A stretch of DNA of 64,000 nucleotides from Xylogone sp. PMI_703. Taxonomy: Eukaryota; Ascomycota; Leotiomycetes. Positions 30,465 through 41,847 of the stretch are shown here, piece by piece. The stretch lies in contig JAJTUQ010000005.1 of assembly GCA_021399445.1 (NCBI GenBank), forward strand, positions 1,550,001 through 1,614,000, read 5' to 3'. Numbering within the stretch: position 1 is the stretch's first letter; every line of letters starts with the position of its first letter. Under the pieces are notes generated by a model, which saw only the letters and a program-made list of their open reading frames with translations, did no database searches and was not told the DNA's origin. The position numbers and the translations under genes were made by a program.

Positions 30465-32019
30465 ATAATACTTGATAAAGATTATTGAATAATTGTCAAT
30501 ATAACTTAAACATTATTATAACATTATTTATTAAAGTTTTTATAACATAAATTAAGAATTTCTGTATTTTAATATATCAAATTATAAAATAATAATAATA
30601 ATAAGAAAACTTATAATATATTAACTGAGTATAAATAAAGATTTTTAAAAACATAATAAAAAGAAAAAAACGATAAAAAGTTATTAATGAATAGAAAACA
30701 AAAAAAGGAAAACAATTAAAAATTTTATAAACATTCTGAACTTTCCCAAGAACTAATAAGAACGAAGCCGAAAATATCGAAAAAACTATGACGACTTTTT
30801 ATAATATTCCTTTAGACTAAATATACTATAAATTAATTAAGAATAATACTTGAATACAAAGAATGAAATAAAGGATCATGATCGTAACATCTAATCCTTG
30901 GTGTTAAGTATAACAAAGGAAACTATTTTTAGCTGTATGTATATAGACAACGCAATAAGGCAAACTGTTAAAGTATTATGACTTTGTTATAGCTCTTGAA
31001 GACAAGAGTATTCTAGAGAAGGCATACTGTCAGAGTACTGTAAGCCAGTACAGTGGGTATGGCCAAGGACACGAGTCAGTACAAGTAGACATGGCAATTA
31101 AGGACAGTATAGTTATGATATAGCTGGTAATTAGAAAGTTATACTTATAAATATAACGTATTCTACCTATATTTAGGAAGCCAAAGATCAATCTGTCTTA
31201 TTATCTTAAACCTTAGTTATCGAATATACGTTGTATCGTCGCCTCTTGACCTTCCTTCACTCTGTACGACGAGCACCTCTGACATCGACGTAGACTGTGA
31301 AACCATTAGACTAAGTTACCTTACTACTGATTGGATAGTTGTACTTGAGATATGTTGAACAACTGGGTAAAGCCTTGTTACATCTCCGTTTATATTTCTT
31401 ACAAGCCGTGCAAGCATTGGTAGCAATATCGGTCATATCATCCATACCTGGAGATGGAAAGTGGTGGATGAAAGGTAGCAGCAATGGTGTGGACTAGTGT
31501 GAGCGGGAGTGAGCGGATTTCATATGGACTATTAAAAAGAATGTAGCGGCCGCCTTTTCCCGCTCGTTCATTTCTCTAGCATTTCCACAGTCTATCGCCT
31601 GCATCATCGAGCGTGTCCTTGCTCTTAAAACCGGAGTTAAGACGGAGAATGGGTGCAGCATCTCAATCGTGTTAGTGTAAACATTCAGGCATCCATGTTT
31701 GCGGTGTTATAATCAATCTAATGATATTATATCGTATAAAACAACCTCATACTAACATTGGTTGAAGAAAATATTCGACCTAGTTAAAGCTGACATGGTG
31801 GATTTGCTTGGACTTCGAGATACGCTTAAGTTGAGCAGGTGAATTGGTCTTTGCAAAAACTGCTTAATCAGTATGAAACACTTCTTGTATCTCAAGCTTT
31901 GGTATTAGATAGAATAGGATATAGTATGAGTAAGACGAGCTTATACCCTAAAATGATCCAGCCTGCTCACGCCTCCGTATACACTAGTTTCTGGAGACAA
32001 TATCTAAATCAAGTTCATG
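30465..32019. other. gene-poor region, possible further LTR
   Basis: AT-rich to about 30880. A segment of about 30902-31381, beginning TGTTAAGTATAAC and ending TTGTTACA, has the look of a different solo LTR, but no target duplication was found. 31390-32019 is the 3' flank of the regulator gene, with no gene seen. Confidence 0.4.
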
Positions 32020-33442
32020 TTAACCAAATACATCAAACTTTCTGGGAATATTCCTAGTCAACCATTCTTCCAAGACCCTTTCCGATATAACCGCCCGTTT
32101 ATGCGCCCACCAGCACTCATCTGGAGGGAGCAATATTCGCACAGCCCTATAGAAGTGATAGAGCAACAGGAGAGCGCGTATATCACCTTGCTGGACCATA
32201 GAAGCGAAAGGACCGTGGCACAGCATAGGGAATGAGAAAATATATCTTTTCAATTCCAGTAGCAGAGGCAGCTCGGCATTGGGAGAATTCGGCGGCTGTG
32301 CCTCGGGAAGGAAGGACAGGATTAAACAGAGTCGAGTTATAGCTGATTTGAACATGTCTTCTACTGGAATAGGTGTTTGTTTGTTAGAGGTATGCTCTTG
32401 CCATGGATTTGGGGTCATCGTGTCACTGCCTCGCGTGTATGGTAGAGGTATGTTAAGAAGTTCTAAGTCAAGTGGGCGATGATAAGAAAAAAAGTCTTGA
32501 TATATGACTAATGTATGGTTGCTGATCTGCGCAGCTCTAGTAAGTGCTCCTATGGGATTGTGCGAGAGGTGTGGCATAAATATCGACCGTTGAACAGACG
32601 TCAGCGAGATGCATTTCAAAAAAACTTGTTTCATACTAGAACTGAACGCAAAGACGTGATCGTTTAATGGATTAATGGATACATTCTGACTGGCAATGGA
32701 ATCAGTGTCGGCCCATAATTCGTATAGGAGTAGAGTCGAAGTTGCTATGAATGCGTCAAGATGAGTTGATGTGAAGCTGTTGGATACTACGTGGCGGAAC
32801 CGGGACAAGGCGCGGCATAGATGACGGACTGCTGTTATGGGGTATGTTGGATCTTTTGGAAGCAAAACAGCAAGATGGTGCGCTGCAATGCTTAGGACGG
32901 CGTTCATCAAGAAGTCAAACTGGAAGCACAGCTGCAGAGTGAACTCACAAAGCTCAGGTGCTAAGAAGAGTGTCTGGCGTGTATGTGCTTGAAAGTGATG
33001 AAACAGCTTCATATGAAGGAGGTTTACGATAGTGTCAGTTGACCCAGAGCCGGGAAGGAAGGTCTGGGGAAGTATTGGAGGAACTGCAGTTCCCCTGATC
33101 TTGGGTTGCACAAGCCATTGGCATTGTTCTCCTCTTCGGGAGCAACTTGTACATGGAGATGTTTCACTACACTATGAGCTCAATATATTAGCGTCTAGAA
33201 GATGTACTAAATTCAGGTGTCTCAACTTTGACTCGCCGCCTCTTACAGTTTTCACACCCTGTCTTTGACTTGCGATGGGCTCTTCGTAACCTCAATAGAT
33301 CATTGGCTAATGCCTTTGGGACTTCTGAAAGAACCTGTTGCGAGCTTTGATTTGAAGAGAGAACAAAGATATTGGTGAAATCCGGGAGAGATGGGTTAAT
33401 ATTAACCGTACTATACGGGAGAGCAGATCCATTCGTCGACAT
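32020..33442 (-). CDS. Zn2Cys6 transcription factor
   Basis: Two exons, 33442-33227 and 33171-32020, with a 55-bp intron (GTTGAG...CATAG), give 455 aa. Splicing joins the zinc cluster precisely: CENCKRRRVKCSETSPCTSC then SRRGEQC, spacing CX2CX6CX5CX2CX6C, at about residues 63-89. The remainder looks like a fungal transcription-factor domain (FLMNAVLSIAAHHLA, then an AVRHLCRALSRFR helix) of the kind found in Upc2-like regulators. It is divergent from the SDR gene, sharing a 627-bp promoter that carries a long inverted repeat. Whether it controls its neighbours or the cluster at 48-64 kb cannot be decided from sequence. The long Ser/Asn-rich N-terminus before the zinc cluster leaves the exact start uncertain. 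Confidence 0.88.
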
Positions 33443-33596
33443 AATGGGAGCAGGAAAGAAGTAGTGTTTACGTTACGGATTAGTTTTCAACGAAAAGAGT
33501 TGTAAACGGAAAGAAAATCATACCCAGCAAACGGAGTATAATGTTACATACTGCAAAGAGACTATTTGACGTTCAGGAGGCTAGTATGAGTTGGGT

Positions 33597-33816
33597 GATA
33601 CGAGACTAAAACGGAATAGCGGGGAGTTACACCAGATAACTCCGATTAAGTCCATAGGTCTCCTCCACTACAACTCTCAACTTTTACCATCATTTCTGTG
33701 TATCCCTTTAACAACTAATTAAGCTTCGGTTATATCGTGCACACGTGAATAGAAAACTACTTCAGACTTGTTTGTCCTGATTGGAACTACCTTCTATTCC
33801 ATCTTAGTCTCGTATC
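33597..33816. promoter_or_regulatory. inverted repeat in the regulator/SDR divergent promoter
   Basis: 33597-33619 and 33794-33816 are reverse complements at 20 of 23 positions (CTATTCC, three variable bases, TTAGTCTCGTATC). Between them, GGAGTTA (33623-33629) and TAACTCC (33637-33643) form a second palindrome, with CGG at 33620 and CCG ending at 33644. These are candidate operators for the adjacent zinc-cluster protein. Confidence 0.6.
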
Positions 33817-34069
33817 GCTATTCTTAACTTGTACTGCGAGAAGGTAGATACGAAGAGCAACAAGTCCAATAAGATTACCACTTTAGCGTGGACCATGAAG
33901 TCAATATGATATACCCCTCTAAATTAAAAGTGAACGAACTCGGCGTTTAAAGGAGATAATGAGTCGGTCATCCTGCCAGAGGCAATCTAAAGTACATAGA
34001 TAAAGCCAGCCAAAAAGCGTCTCTATCTTCAATACTACATTTTGAACCAGTTCAACCCAATTGAAGAAA

Positions 34070-35148
34070 ATGATGGTTTCCCTATCCGAAGTGATTGCAT
34101 CTAACGAACGTATTTCCTCCAGTTTTCCAGATGGTCTTGTAGCTGTCTTTGTAGGAGGGACCAGCGGTGTCGGCGAATACACCGTAAAAGCGTTTGTAAA
34201 GCATGTTTCCAAAGCTCGAATCTATGTCGTCGGTCGGTCTCAGGATGCTGCTGATCGAATTATCGGGGAGTGCAAACAAAATAATCCAGACTGTATAATT
34301 GAATTTATAAAGGCCGATGTAAGCCTTTTGAAGACCGTCGATGATGTATGCCGCCAAATCAGAAGCAAGGAAGAAAGCATCAACATCCTTTTTGAATCGC
34401 AAGGGACGATGGCGTTTGGTAAAAGCACGTCAAGTCCTGAATTTTCTCTTTGATAAACAAAAGCTAATTCTTAGTAGAAACGTCAGAAGGCCTGCTCCTT
34501 GCCTCCTCAATCGTAACGCATTCACGCTTGCGCTTCATTCTAAACCTTCTCCCTCTTATCCAGAAAGCAAGTTCCATCCGTCGTGTCATCAGCGTTCTGG
34601 CTGCAACCTGCGAGGGCGCAATCGATACCAATAACCTAGCTGGCGAAGGTTTCCCGCAATTGAAGTGGCGTAACCAAACCGCTGCCATGGAAACACTGCT
34701 ACTCGAGGAAGTTGCACGGCGGGCACCGGATGTGAGCTTTATCCACACGGCTCCTGGTATAGTCAAGGGAGGTATCACACGTGACGCTGAAGGGTTCAGA
34801 ATAGCTATCTTCATAGCCTTATTTCGCCTGCTGGGGCCGTTCGTTGAGACTCCGCCTGATGAATGCGGCGAGCGTCATGTTTTTATAGCTACGAGTGCGA
34901 TGTTTTCGCCTCGCCACGGTACTGCATCTATATCAGGGGTACCATTAGGTAGAGCTCTGGTGGTAACCAGGGGAAGTGATGGCCATAAAGGTAGTGGGGT
35001 ATACTCGATAGATAATAAATGCGAGAGCGCATCCCCCGCTGTCGAGAAGGTGTTGTTGGAGCATAGGGAGGACAGCACCGCTAAGAAGGTCTGGGATTAC
35101 GTTATGGCAGACTTTAAGAAGATTACTGGGACGGAAGCAGCTCTATGA
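34070..35148 (+). CDS. short-chain dehydrogenase/reductase
   Basis: Two exons, 34070-34418 and 34475-35148, with a 56-bp intron (GTAAAAG...TTAG), give 340 aa. The cofactor loop GGTSGVGEYT at about residue 29-38 fits an NAD(P)-binding Rossmann fold, followed by VVGRSQDAA and an ADVSLL segment. The catalytic Ser-Tyr-x-x-x-Lys set typical of classical SDRs is not obvious. The usual YxxxK site reads as an HSRLRFILNLLPL stretch, as in the atypical SDR-like proteins found in several fungal metabolite clusters. Catalysis is therefore uncertain. The start is set at the first ATG (34070); the second Met follows directly. It is divergent from the zinc-cluster regulator. Confidence 0.85.
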
Positions 35149-35298
35149 AAATAATCTTTGGCCGCCCAAGCAGGCGAAGAGCAAGCAATGTCTCAATATT
35201 ATATTTTGTTATGTGTACCGTATTTTCTGACTATTTCATTAGGAATATCTTCTTTTATTGTTTTTTAGATACTCCTCCTAAATTTCTCTGTTCTATTA

Positions 35299-36219
35299 TC
35301 ACCTTTTCTCCGCCCTGTGGGTGATTGCATCAGCTTTGAAGTAGTCGTAGATCTCTTTTTGGACAAGTAGCTTTTCACTGGCTTTATTAACAATTCGTCG
35401 TACTCTATATTTCTTGCATTGTGCAGCGAACATACTGGAATCGTCGTTGCTCAAACCATCTATATAACCATGAAGGGTCCGTTGTCGATATTTGTCGGTT
35501 GGACGCCTTTGGTTTTGACTTTTGAGCTCCCCAGGTATCACATATTCGCAAGCATCGTCTTTGAAGCCGGAGAAGAACTTCTTCAAGGTCCGTTGTGCCC
35601 TTGAGAAAGGATCACTTTTATGATAGTAGTATCCTGCGTCTACAGCGATACTATCTTCCCATCCATACACATCAAGGTTAGGGACTATCTTTCTCTCAAC
35701 GACATTGGCAAACTCTCCTCCCCTTTTCTGCCAGCATTTATATGCAAAACGAAAACTCTGTCCGCAAGTAAAGTTCAAGTTTTGCGCCACGTTCACGAAT
35801 CGATCTATATTTTCGTAGCTTATATTTGCTATTCCAAGTTGTCGCTCATTGTCATTCTCGGAGAGATTGATTTCTACAGGTGAGCTATAGAGAGCAATGG
35901 TATCATGCATCGCGGAAGCAGTGTCGTAGTCCTTAAGTCCGGGCCTTTCATAACCCGACACTAACCCTAGTAGAAATTGAGATTTTGTGCAGGCACATGG
36001 AATATGCACACGGCCGAATACACTGAGCCGTTCCAATGTTGGCTTCATAGGAAGTGTGGAAGGTGATGATTTTGTTGCATAACGGATCATTGACCTCCAG
36101 AGGTAACTCCAGATATCAGAAACAGCAGCCCGGATGCGAAAGTTTTTGGGGATAGTAGATTTTGGCCTCCGTCTGTTACACGTATCAATAGGTAGTATTG
36201 CAAGTGTAATATGCCTCAC
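35299..36219 (-). CDS. uncharacterised ORF, perhaps the 3' exon of a larger gene
   Basis: A 306-codon open frame without an ATG at its beginning (GTG at 36219). The frame stays open upstream to an acceptor-like CAAAG at about 36254 (LADFPKPPKTLD...). No domain is recognised. It contains a basic C-terminus and a Cys-containing central region. It lies on the same strand as, and directly downstream of, the F-box/LRR gene, so it may be that gene's last exon. A continuous splice model could not be built without stops. Confidence 0.4.
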   Translation of the reverse strand: MRHITLAILPIDTCNRRRPKSTIPKNFRIRAAVSDIWSYLWRSMIRYATKSSPSTLPMKPTLERLSVFGRVHIPCACTKSQFLLGLVSGYERPGLKDYDTASAMHDTIALYSSPVEINLSENDNERQLGIANISYENIDRFVNVAQNLNFTCGQSFRFAYKCWQKRGGEFANVVERKIVPNLDVYGWEDSIAVDAGYYYHKSDPFSRAQRTLKKFFSGFKDDACEYVIPGELKSQNQRRPTDKYRQRTLHGYIDGLSNDDSSMFAAQCKKYRVRRIVNKASEKLLVQKEIYDYFKADAITHRAEKR

Positions 36220-36453
36220 AAACCAGAGATGTTCGGCGATGGCATCTAATGTCTTTGGAGGCTTTGGGAAATCAGCCAGTGAAAATAATTAAGAATAATA
36301 TATAGAAATACGTGTCAATACCCAGTCTTTTGAGTACCTAACAACCAATTCCACTGATTGAAGCTTAAGCCAGTGCTCATCCATATACTTAATCTGCTGA
36401 ATGGGTGATGGGCTTAAGGAAAGCCGGCAGGCGTACTGCGAGAGGTTTGTGCG

Positions 36454-37599
36454 TCATTTTCGTATAGATTTACTAAGGTGATCCATAGTTGTAGGAAAGA
36501 GGAGCATACTAGCGAATGCAAATACAAATTCTTCTAGTCCATGGCACTTGTCGACAAACGCTTTCGGTTCTTGAGCTGGCCTGTTTTCGAGCTGAAGAGG
36601 CCAAGACCGCTGCAATATCTCGAGTCCTCGAAGACTAGATAGCTGAGGTTGAAGTATACGTAGGAGACGGGTATTAGGAAGTGTTAACCGTTTAATTGTC
36701 TGCCAATCTATGAGTAATTTCCATGCTTCCTCTTCGGCTTCCACAAAACCAAAGTCATGCAATTCCAGTTCTTGTAATCGTAACAATGGACGTGAGTTAG
36801 ATGAGCCAATTAACCCAGGTACGTCGCCAACATGATGTAAACTAAGTCGGGTTATGTTATTATAGGATATGGATAGTTGATAAAGGTAGGTCGTGAGGCA
36901 CCCATCTGGAACGTGTATTCTCAGAGAAACATAATTAGGATACCTGGAATAATGATCCAGTTCGTCATGGTAAGACTGGTCTCGTTGGCTGTAGTAATTA
37001 CCCATAGATTCGCTCGCTGCCATGTCTACGCGGCATCTAGATTCCGCATACCCCGATTTAAGGGCTTCTAGTATGACTAAGGGTATTCTCCCGTGAATGT
37101 TCCATCTAATCCATTTTAGCCTCCATAAAATAAAAAACTAGCGTTACGCCACTGACCTAAAGTATTTGAGGTTGGGTAACAAGGTAATCAACTTTACGAT
37201 ATGATTGATATATTGTTCTAGGTCAGAATGATAGGACCGGGGTCGTAAGTAAAATTCTTCGAAGACAATCTCTTTGAATTTTTCAGAGACTTGGATGCTC
37301 TGAACATTGCGGTGTAGTCTCGGACGGTCGTGGATATATTCAATCTTTCGTAAACTACTAGTTACATTTGCATAGTTAAAAGTGAGCAGAAGATAACTAA
37401 ATATAGTATCTGCAGCTAATTCATTGAAGCGCCTTGATGTAAGGCGTAGTTGGAGGACAGATTTTTGATATGGGCTCAGCTAACATGAGTATGAGTTTTC
37501 GGAAACCACATCTACCAAGATTAACAGACTTACAATATTATAGATTCGTAATATTAGCTCGTTACTGAGGCTGTTTATTGACACCTGGGTCGGCTCCAT
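36454..37599 (-). pseudogene. F-box/LRR-like protein gene, probably decayed
   Basis: Exon 1 (37599-37534) encodes MEPTQVSINSLSNELILRIY NI. A 54-bp intron (GTAAGT...GTTAG) joins it to LSPYQKSVLQLRLTSRRFNE, together a clear F-box (ubiquitin-ligase substrate adaptor). The next coding stretch is reached only through a 36-bp gap, too short for a normal intron, or past a stop (TAA, about 37147). Leucine-rich segments follow (NNITRLSLHHVGD, LLRLQELELHDFG). The frame ends in TGA at 36454-36456, although the same frame stays open beyond it. Two defects argue for a pseudogene. A short intron with GTAAAT donor near 36480 is an alternative. Confidence 0.55.
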
Positions 37600-38000
37600 A
37601 TATCCTATGTCACTGGACAGAATAAATACAGCAGGTGAAGACACACAGATACCGGCCGAACGTGTTTATTAGATAGAGTAATGCAAATAATGATGACCAG
37701 ATGCTATAACATTAGCAAAATGAATAGGGTTGCGGGATCTAACAATCAGAGGACGAGGACAAGGCTCCGATTTTACGATTTTACGAAACAGGCGGTGATG
37801 AGTGGACCATTCGGTGGCGGCAAAACTTAGAACCGCCCAAGTGTACTAGAAGCAGCATTATCATCAAATGCAGATTGGATGGTGTAGATTACTATTTCAA
37901 GTCTATTCATCTACTCAGATCTGGTTGTAAGGATTTCTCTTATTTTCAACTAACCTGAACTAGAAAGGAGTGTATGGATATAAAGCATCTACTACAAGCC
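37600..38000. other. intergenic, no feature seen
   Basis: Promoter side of the F-box gene and 3' flank of the dioxygenase gene. No coding frame or repeat recognised. Confidence 0.5.
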
Positions 38001-39110
38001 CTAAGGCAGACCTTGTCTCACCTCACTATGCTCATTAAGCCCCCAGGCCTGGCTGCTACCATCATGTACAGTAGCCCTTCTCATATCTCTCCTATACTTT
38101 CTCTCAAATGGTCCCCCAACGGCCCTGTGCATTGTGCACGTGTTATCCCATACAACTAAGTCCCCCACTCCCTTCCATTCAATCTCAACCACATATTTTG
38201 GTTGTTTAGCATGTTCATATAAGAGATTTATCAAAGCAGTAGACTTCGCTGGCTCCATATCCTCAATATGGTGGACATGCGCAGCAATGTACAAGTTCAT
38301 CCGGCCGGAAGCTTCATGCAGCTGCACTAGACGGTGCCGCCCCATGGGATAGTCTAAGGGGTCTAGATGTCCGAAAAATTTTGGTGATGCCATTTTACGT
38401 GAGTGGATTAGAGAATGATCTGCTATGTAATTTTTCTTCAAAAGTTCCTCTTTCAAGCCGCCGTCAAGGTCATCGAATGCGGTACGAGTATCTGTGAACG
38501 CTGTGTGTCCACCTATACCGGGAGGCGGGAGCTCATGAGCGAGCAGCAGGGAATATCCAGCGCGACGAGGGTTAAAACTTGAGTCAACATGGAAAAGGTT
38601 ATTGCCCTACAGTTGTATTATTGTTAACACCTATAGCAAATATGCAGAGCTCTATGAAGATATGGATGCCAGCTAACCTTATTGGCCTGTCCTCGAGGGC
38701 TTTCTGGATTTACCAGGGAGCCATCTGACTCTACGTTACTCACATCGAATAGCTCATCGTATTTTAATCTGTTGATTCTCCCGGCAGTGTTATATGGTTT
38801 GACATCATCCAGCTCACCAAAACGCCTGGCGAATTCGATATGACGGTCATCATCTAGACCTGTGTCACGGAATACAATCACTCCATACTAGAGTAGTCTT
38901 TAGTAAGGTATTGAAATAATTGCTTCCTCTATTCCACTGGCGTATGCAGCGACTTACCTTATTTATTGCACTAAGGATCTCGCCGAAAACCTCATCCGCT
39001 AGAGGTTGTGAGAAATCAACGCCTTGAACTTCGGCGGCAAATGTTGGGTGTAGCTTCACAGCTGTGATGTGCTTAAAGTCTGGTTCGTCGTTCAACAGTA
39101 GACCAACCAT
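38001..39110 (-). CDS. TauD/TfdA-family Fe(II)/2-oxoglutarate dioxygenase
   Basis: Three exons, 39110-38958, 38887-38678 and 38606-38001, with 70- and 71-bp introns (donors GTAAGT and GTTAGC), give 322 aa. The family hydroxylates or cleaves small molecules such as taurine or aryloxyacetates, using iron and 2-oxoglutarate. The metal triad reads H127-x-D129 (LFHVDSSF) and H281 (CTMHRAVGG). The 2-oxoglutarate arginine lies about 16 residues further, in the RRDMRRATVHD motif. The N-terminal HPTFAAEVQGVDFSQPL matches the TfdA opening. The start is the ATG at 39110; upstream codons in frame begin with TTG only. Divergent from the MFS transporter, with which it may share a substrate. Substrate unknown. 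Confidence 0.93.
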
Positions 39111-39304
39111 TTTCGAATCCGAATGAGCTTTGATATAATAAAAATGAATATAGTTAAGTTCTGCGATATCTAGAGACTTCAATTTCTCTTTATGCTATCT
39201 GATATCTAAGACTATTAAATACATCTTGACGGTCTCTATTTCTCATTTATATATACCTCGAATGTACAAGTTGAGATGTATTGAAAATACACGCGAGTCA
39301 TGGT

Positions 39305-39449
39305 CCATCTATAGCCATCTGTAACCGGGATCCTGATTCGGTGATCCTGTAGATCTCTTGCCACACCTGCAACCACCTGCAACCACCCACAGCCATCCGC
39401 AGCCGCCCGAAGCCATCTAAAGCCGGAAATATTCCATGGCTATAGATGG
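39305..39449. repeat. inverted repeat flanking degenerate CAACCACC repeats
   Basis: CCATCTATAGCCAT at 39305-39318 and its exact reverse complement at 39436-39449 enclose a C-rich tract with several imperfect copies of CAACCACCTG (39365-39425). It sits in the shared promoter of the dioxygenase and transporter genes. It could be a MITE or a regulatory array. Confidence 0.6.
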
Positions 39450-39594
39450 GGCGTGGTGAGGTTATGTCGCACAACGCGTGGGGGTTTCCTCTTCAGGTCT
39501 ATTTAGTCTTCCTACTTCCCCATTATCCCCAGATTCTTGTAACCCCAGACTTCCCCGACTTTTCCAGGTACGCAGCGTACCACTTTCTCTCAAA

Positions 39595-41284
39595 ATGTTC
39601 GAAGTCACAAGATCAAAGGCTTCATTGGTCTTGCATGATGTCAAGGTCAACCGAGGCGCTTATATTCTCACGGCGATTACCTCCTTTGGGGGTATGCTCT
39701 TCGGTTGGGACACGGGCCTGATTGGTGGAGTACTCACTGTGAAGTCTTTCCAGGAGTCGTTTGGTATTAAGACCGACACTCCTGCGCAGCAAAAGGCTTT
39801 CAGCGATTTATCTGGAAATATCGTCTCGGTGCTCCAAGCAGGATGTTTCTTTGGCGCGATGGCTTCATTTTATGCCTCGGATTGCTTTGGAAGAAAATTT
39901 GCTCTTATATTCGCTGACATCATGTTCCTTGCTGGGTCCACCATGCAAACTTGTTCTGCAATCAACACCACCAGTCTTGGTTTGCTCTATGCAGGTCGGG
40001 TTATAGGAGGCTTCGGGGTTGGCTTGATCAGTGCTGTCGTTCCAACTTATATAGGGGAAAACGTCAATAAGGAGATCAGAGGGCGATGCATTGGAACAAT
40101 GCAGCTTTTCAATGTGTGAGTTGGTCGTTGTCGTCTCATAACTGTCTATGCCATATCTGACTCATTAAAGCACTGGAATTATGCTTTCATACTTTGTCAA
40201 TTACGGCTTGATCGGCTCTGCTGTCGACGGCACAGATCTTCAATGGCGTATTCCTTTTGCTCTTCAAATGCTACCCGGCGTACTCCTCCTCCTTGGGTTG
40301 CTCACTCAAAAGGAGTCTCCTCGGTGGCTTGTTGAGAAGGGCAAAACTGAACGCGCTTCTCAGGCACTTTCTTACGTTCGTAGAAGATCCCCAGAGGATC
40401 CAGACGTGCGTCGCGAACTGGATGAAATCATCGAGGACTTCAGAGGACACGAAAACCTTTCGCTGCTTCAACAAACCAAGGCAGCATATTCGGACCGCCG
40501 TACCCTTTACAGAGTCAGTTTAGGCGTTATTCTCATGTTTTGGCAGCAATGGACTGGTACGAATTCTATCAACTACTATTCTCCTCAGATATTCGCTTCT
40601 ATTGGTCTTAAAGGACAAACAGCCGGGCTCTTCGCAACAGGTATATACGGCGTGGTCAAAGTTGTCTTCACAGCCCTAGGGTTATTGTTAGCAACCGAAC
40701 AGATAGGCCGAAAGTATAGTTTGATGATTGGTGCCGCTGGCCAAGCGTTTGCAATGTTCTATATTGGGATTCATGGAGCTGTTTCGCCTGAGACGGCTGG
40801 ACAGGGACTGACAGGAGCTAGCGTATTTGCTATCGTCTCGGTATACCTTTTTGTCGTGTTCTACAGCTTTGGTTGGGGTCCTGTCCCATTCGTGCTTGCC
40901 GCCGAATGCTCTCCTAACCATGTTCGATCTCTCACCATGTCATTATCACTTATGACACAATGGTTATTCAACTTTGTGATCGCAAGGACAGTACCGGTCA
41001 TGTTAAGCAATATTACCTTTGGCACTTTTCTCCTCTTCGGCGCATGTAGCATTTGTTGTTTTCTCTATGCTGCCATCTTCATTCCTGAGACTGCAAGGGT
41101 ACCTTTGGAGAGTATCCATAAGCTGTTCGAGGGCAATATTATCAGAGGGGCCATTAGAGACAATATCCCGAGATACCGGCAAGCAAACTATCTGGTAACC
41201 GACCTAGAAGTTACTGGAGATGATGACAGGGTGGTTAAAGAACCTGAAAACTCAGTTGTTGCAACTCATGTTGAGAGAGCCTGA
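39595..41284 (+). CDS. MFS sugar-transporter-family permease
   Basis: Two exons, 39595-40115 and 40171-41284, with a 55-bp intron, give 544 aa. The sugar-porter family moves sugars or related polyols/acids through the plasma membrane by proton symport. Twelve hydrophobic helices are apparent. Signatures: GWDTGLIGGVL in helix 1, DCFGRKFALIFAD after helix 2, GRVIGGFGVGLISAVVPTYI with the GENVNKEIRG sequence, KESPRWLVEKGK before the central loop, QQWTGTNSINYYSPQIF in helix 7, and the PETARVPLESI end motif. The ATG at 39595 is used because codons before it encode an unlikely Pro/Ser-rich leader. It faces the dioxygenase across a 484-bp promoter. Transported compound unknown. Confidence 0.93.
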
Positions 41285-41847
41285 GAGAAGAATTTATGTG
41301 GTATTGCACTACCGATGCTATATAGTTACGTAGTATTCATTCGAAGACAATCCAATATCGCTTCAAATGTTAGGTCGTAACCGAAAAGTAACTGCATTCT
41401 AATAATATCTTTGTATTTTGCATAGGTGAAAAAAGGAACCCAATCATACGTCTTGGCATCGAGGTACGCTAGCGACTGGCTAGAACTCTTTTGTCATTTG
41501 AAATATCATAATTCCATTTCACTTTGTTCTTTTTTATAATAAGGAGATGAGAAAATTGGTGACCGGTCCGTGTTCACTGGATTTGAGAGTCTTCTGCGCA
41601 GTCCCAGCTCAAATACGCCTGTTCTACAAGGCAAAACGCCTTATGATTTGCAAAAGACAAACAAATACAAGAATGTTTTATATAGAGCAGATCCGAAATG
41701 GACCAGTTTCCCAGTATAGAAATGCTATGTTACTAGCTATTGAGGTCCAGTAGTATCTTTGATCAAATTTAACTCCAAGTCCAACTAATGCCAGCCTATT
41801 ACTCCATCGTGTATCCCTACTTATTATAATAAACCGATGATCCGATA
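41285..41847. other. intergenic between convergent genes
   Basis: 563 bp between the 3' ends of the transporter and the DUF2235 gene. Nothing recognisable. Confidence 0.5.

Noticed and set aside
30902..31381. Possible solo LTR of another family (TGTTAAG...TTACA)
   Set aside because: No target-site duplication and no second copy in the window, so it is only mentioned under the intergenic stretch.
34082..34428. Minus-strand ORFs opposite the SDR gene
   Set aside because: Antisense shadows of the well-supported SDR exons.
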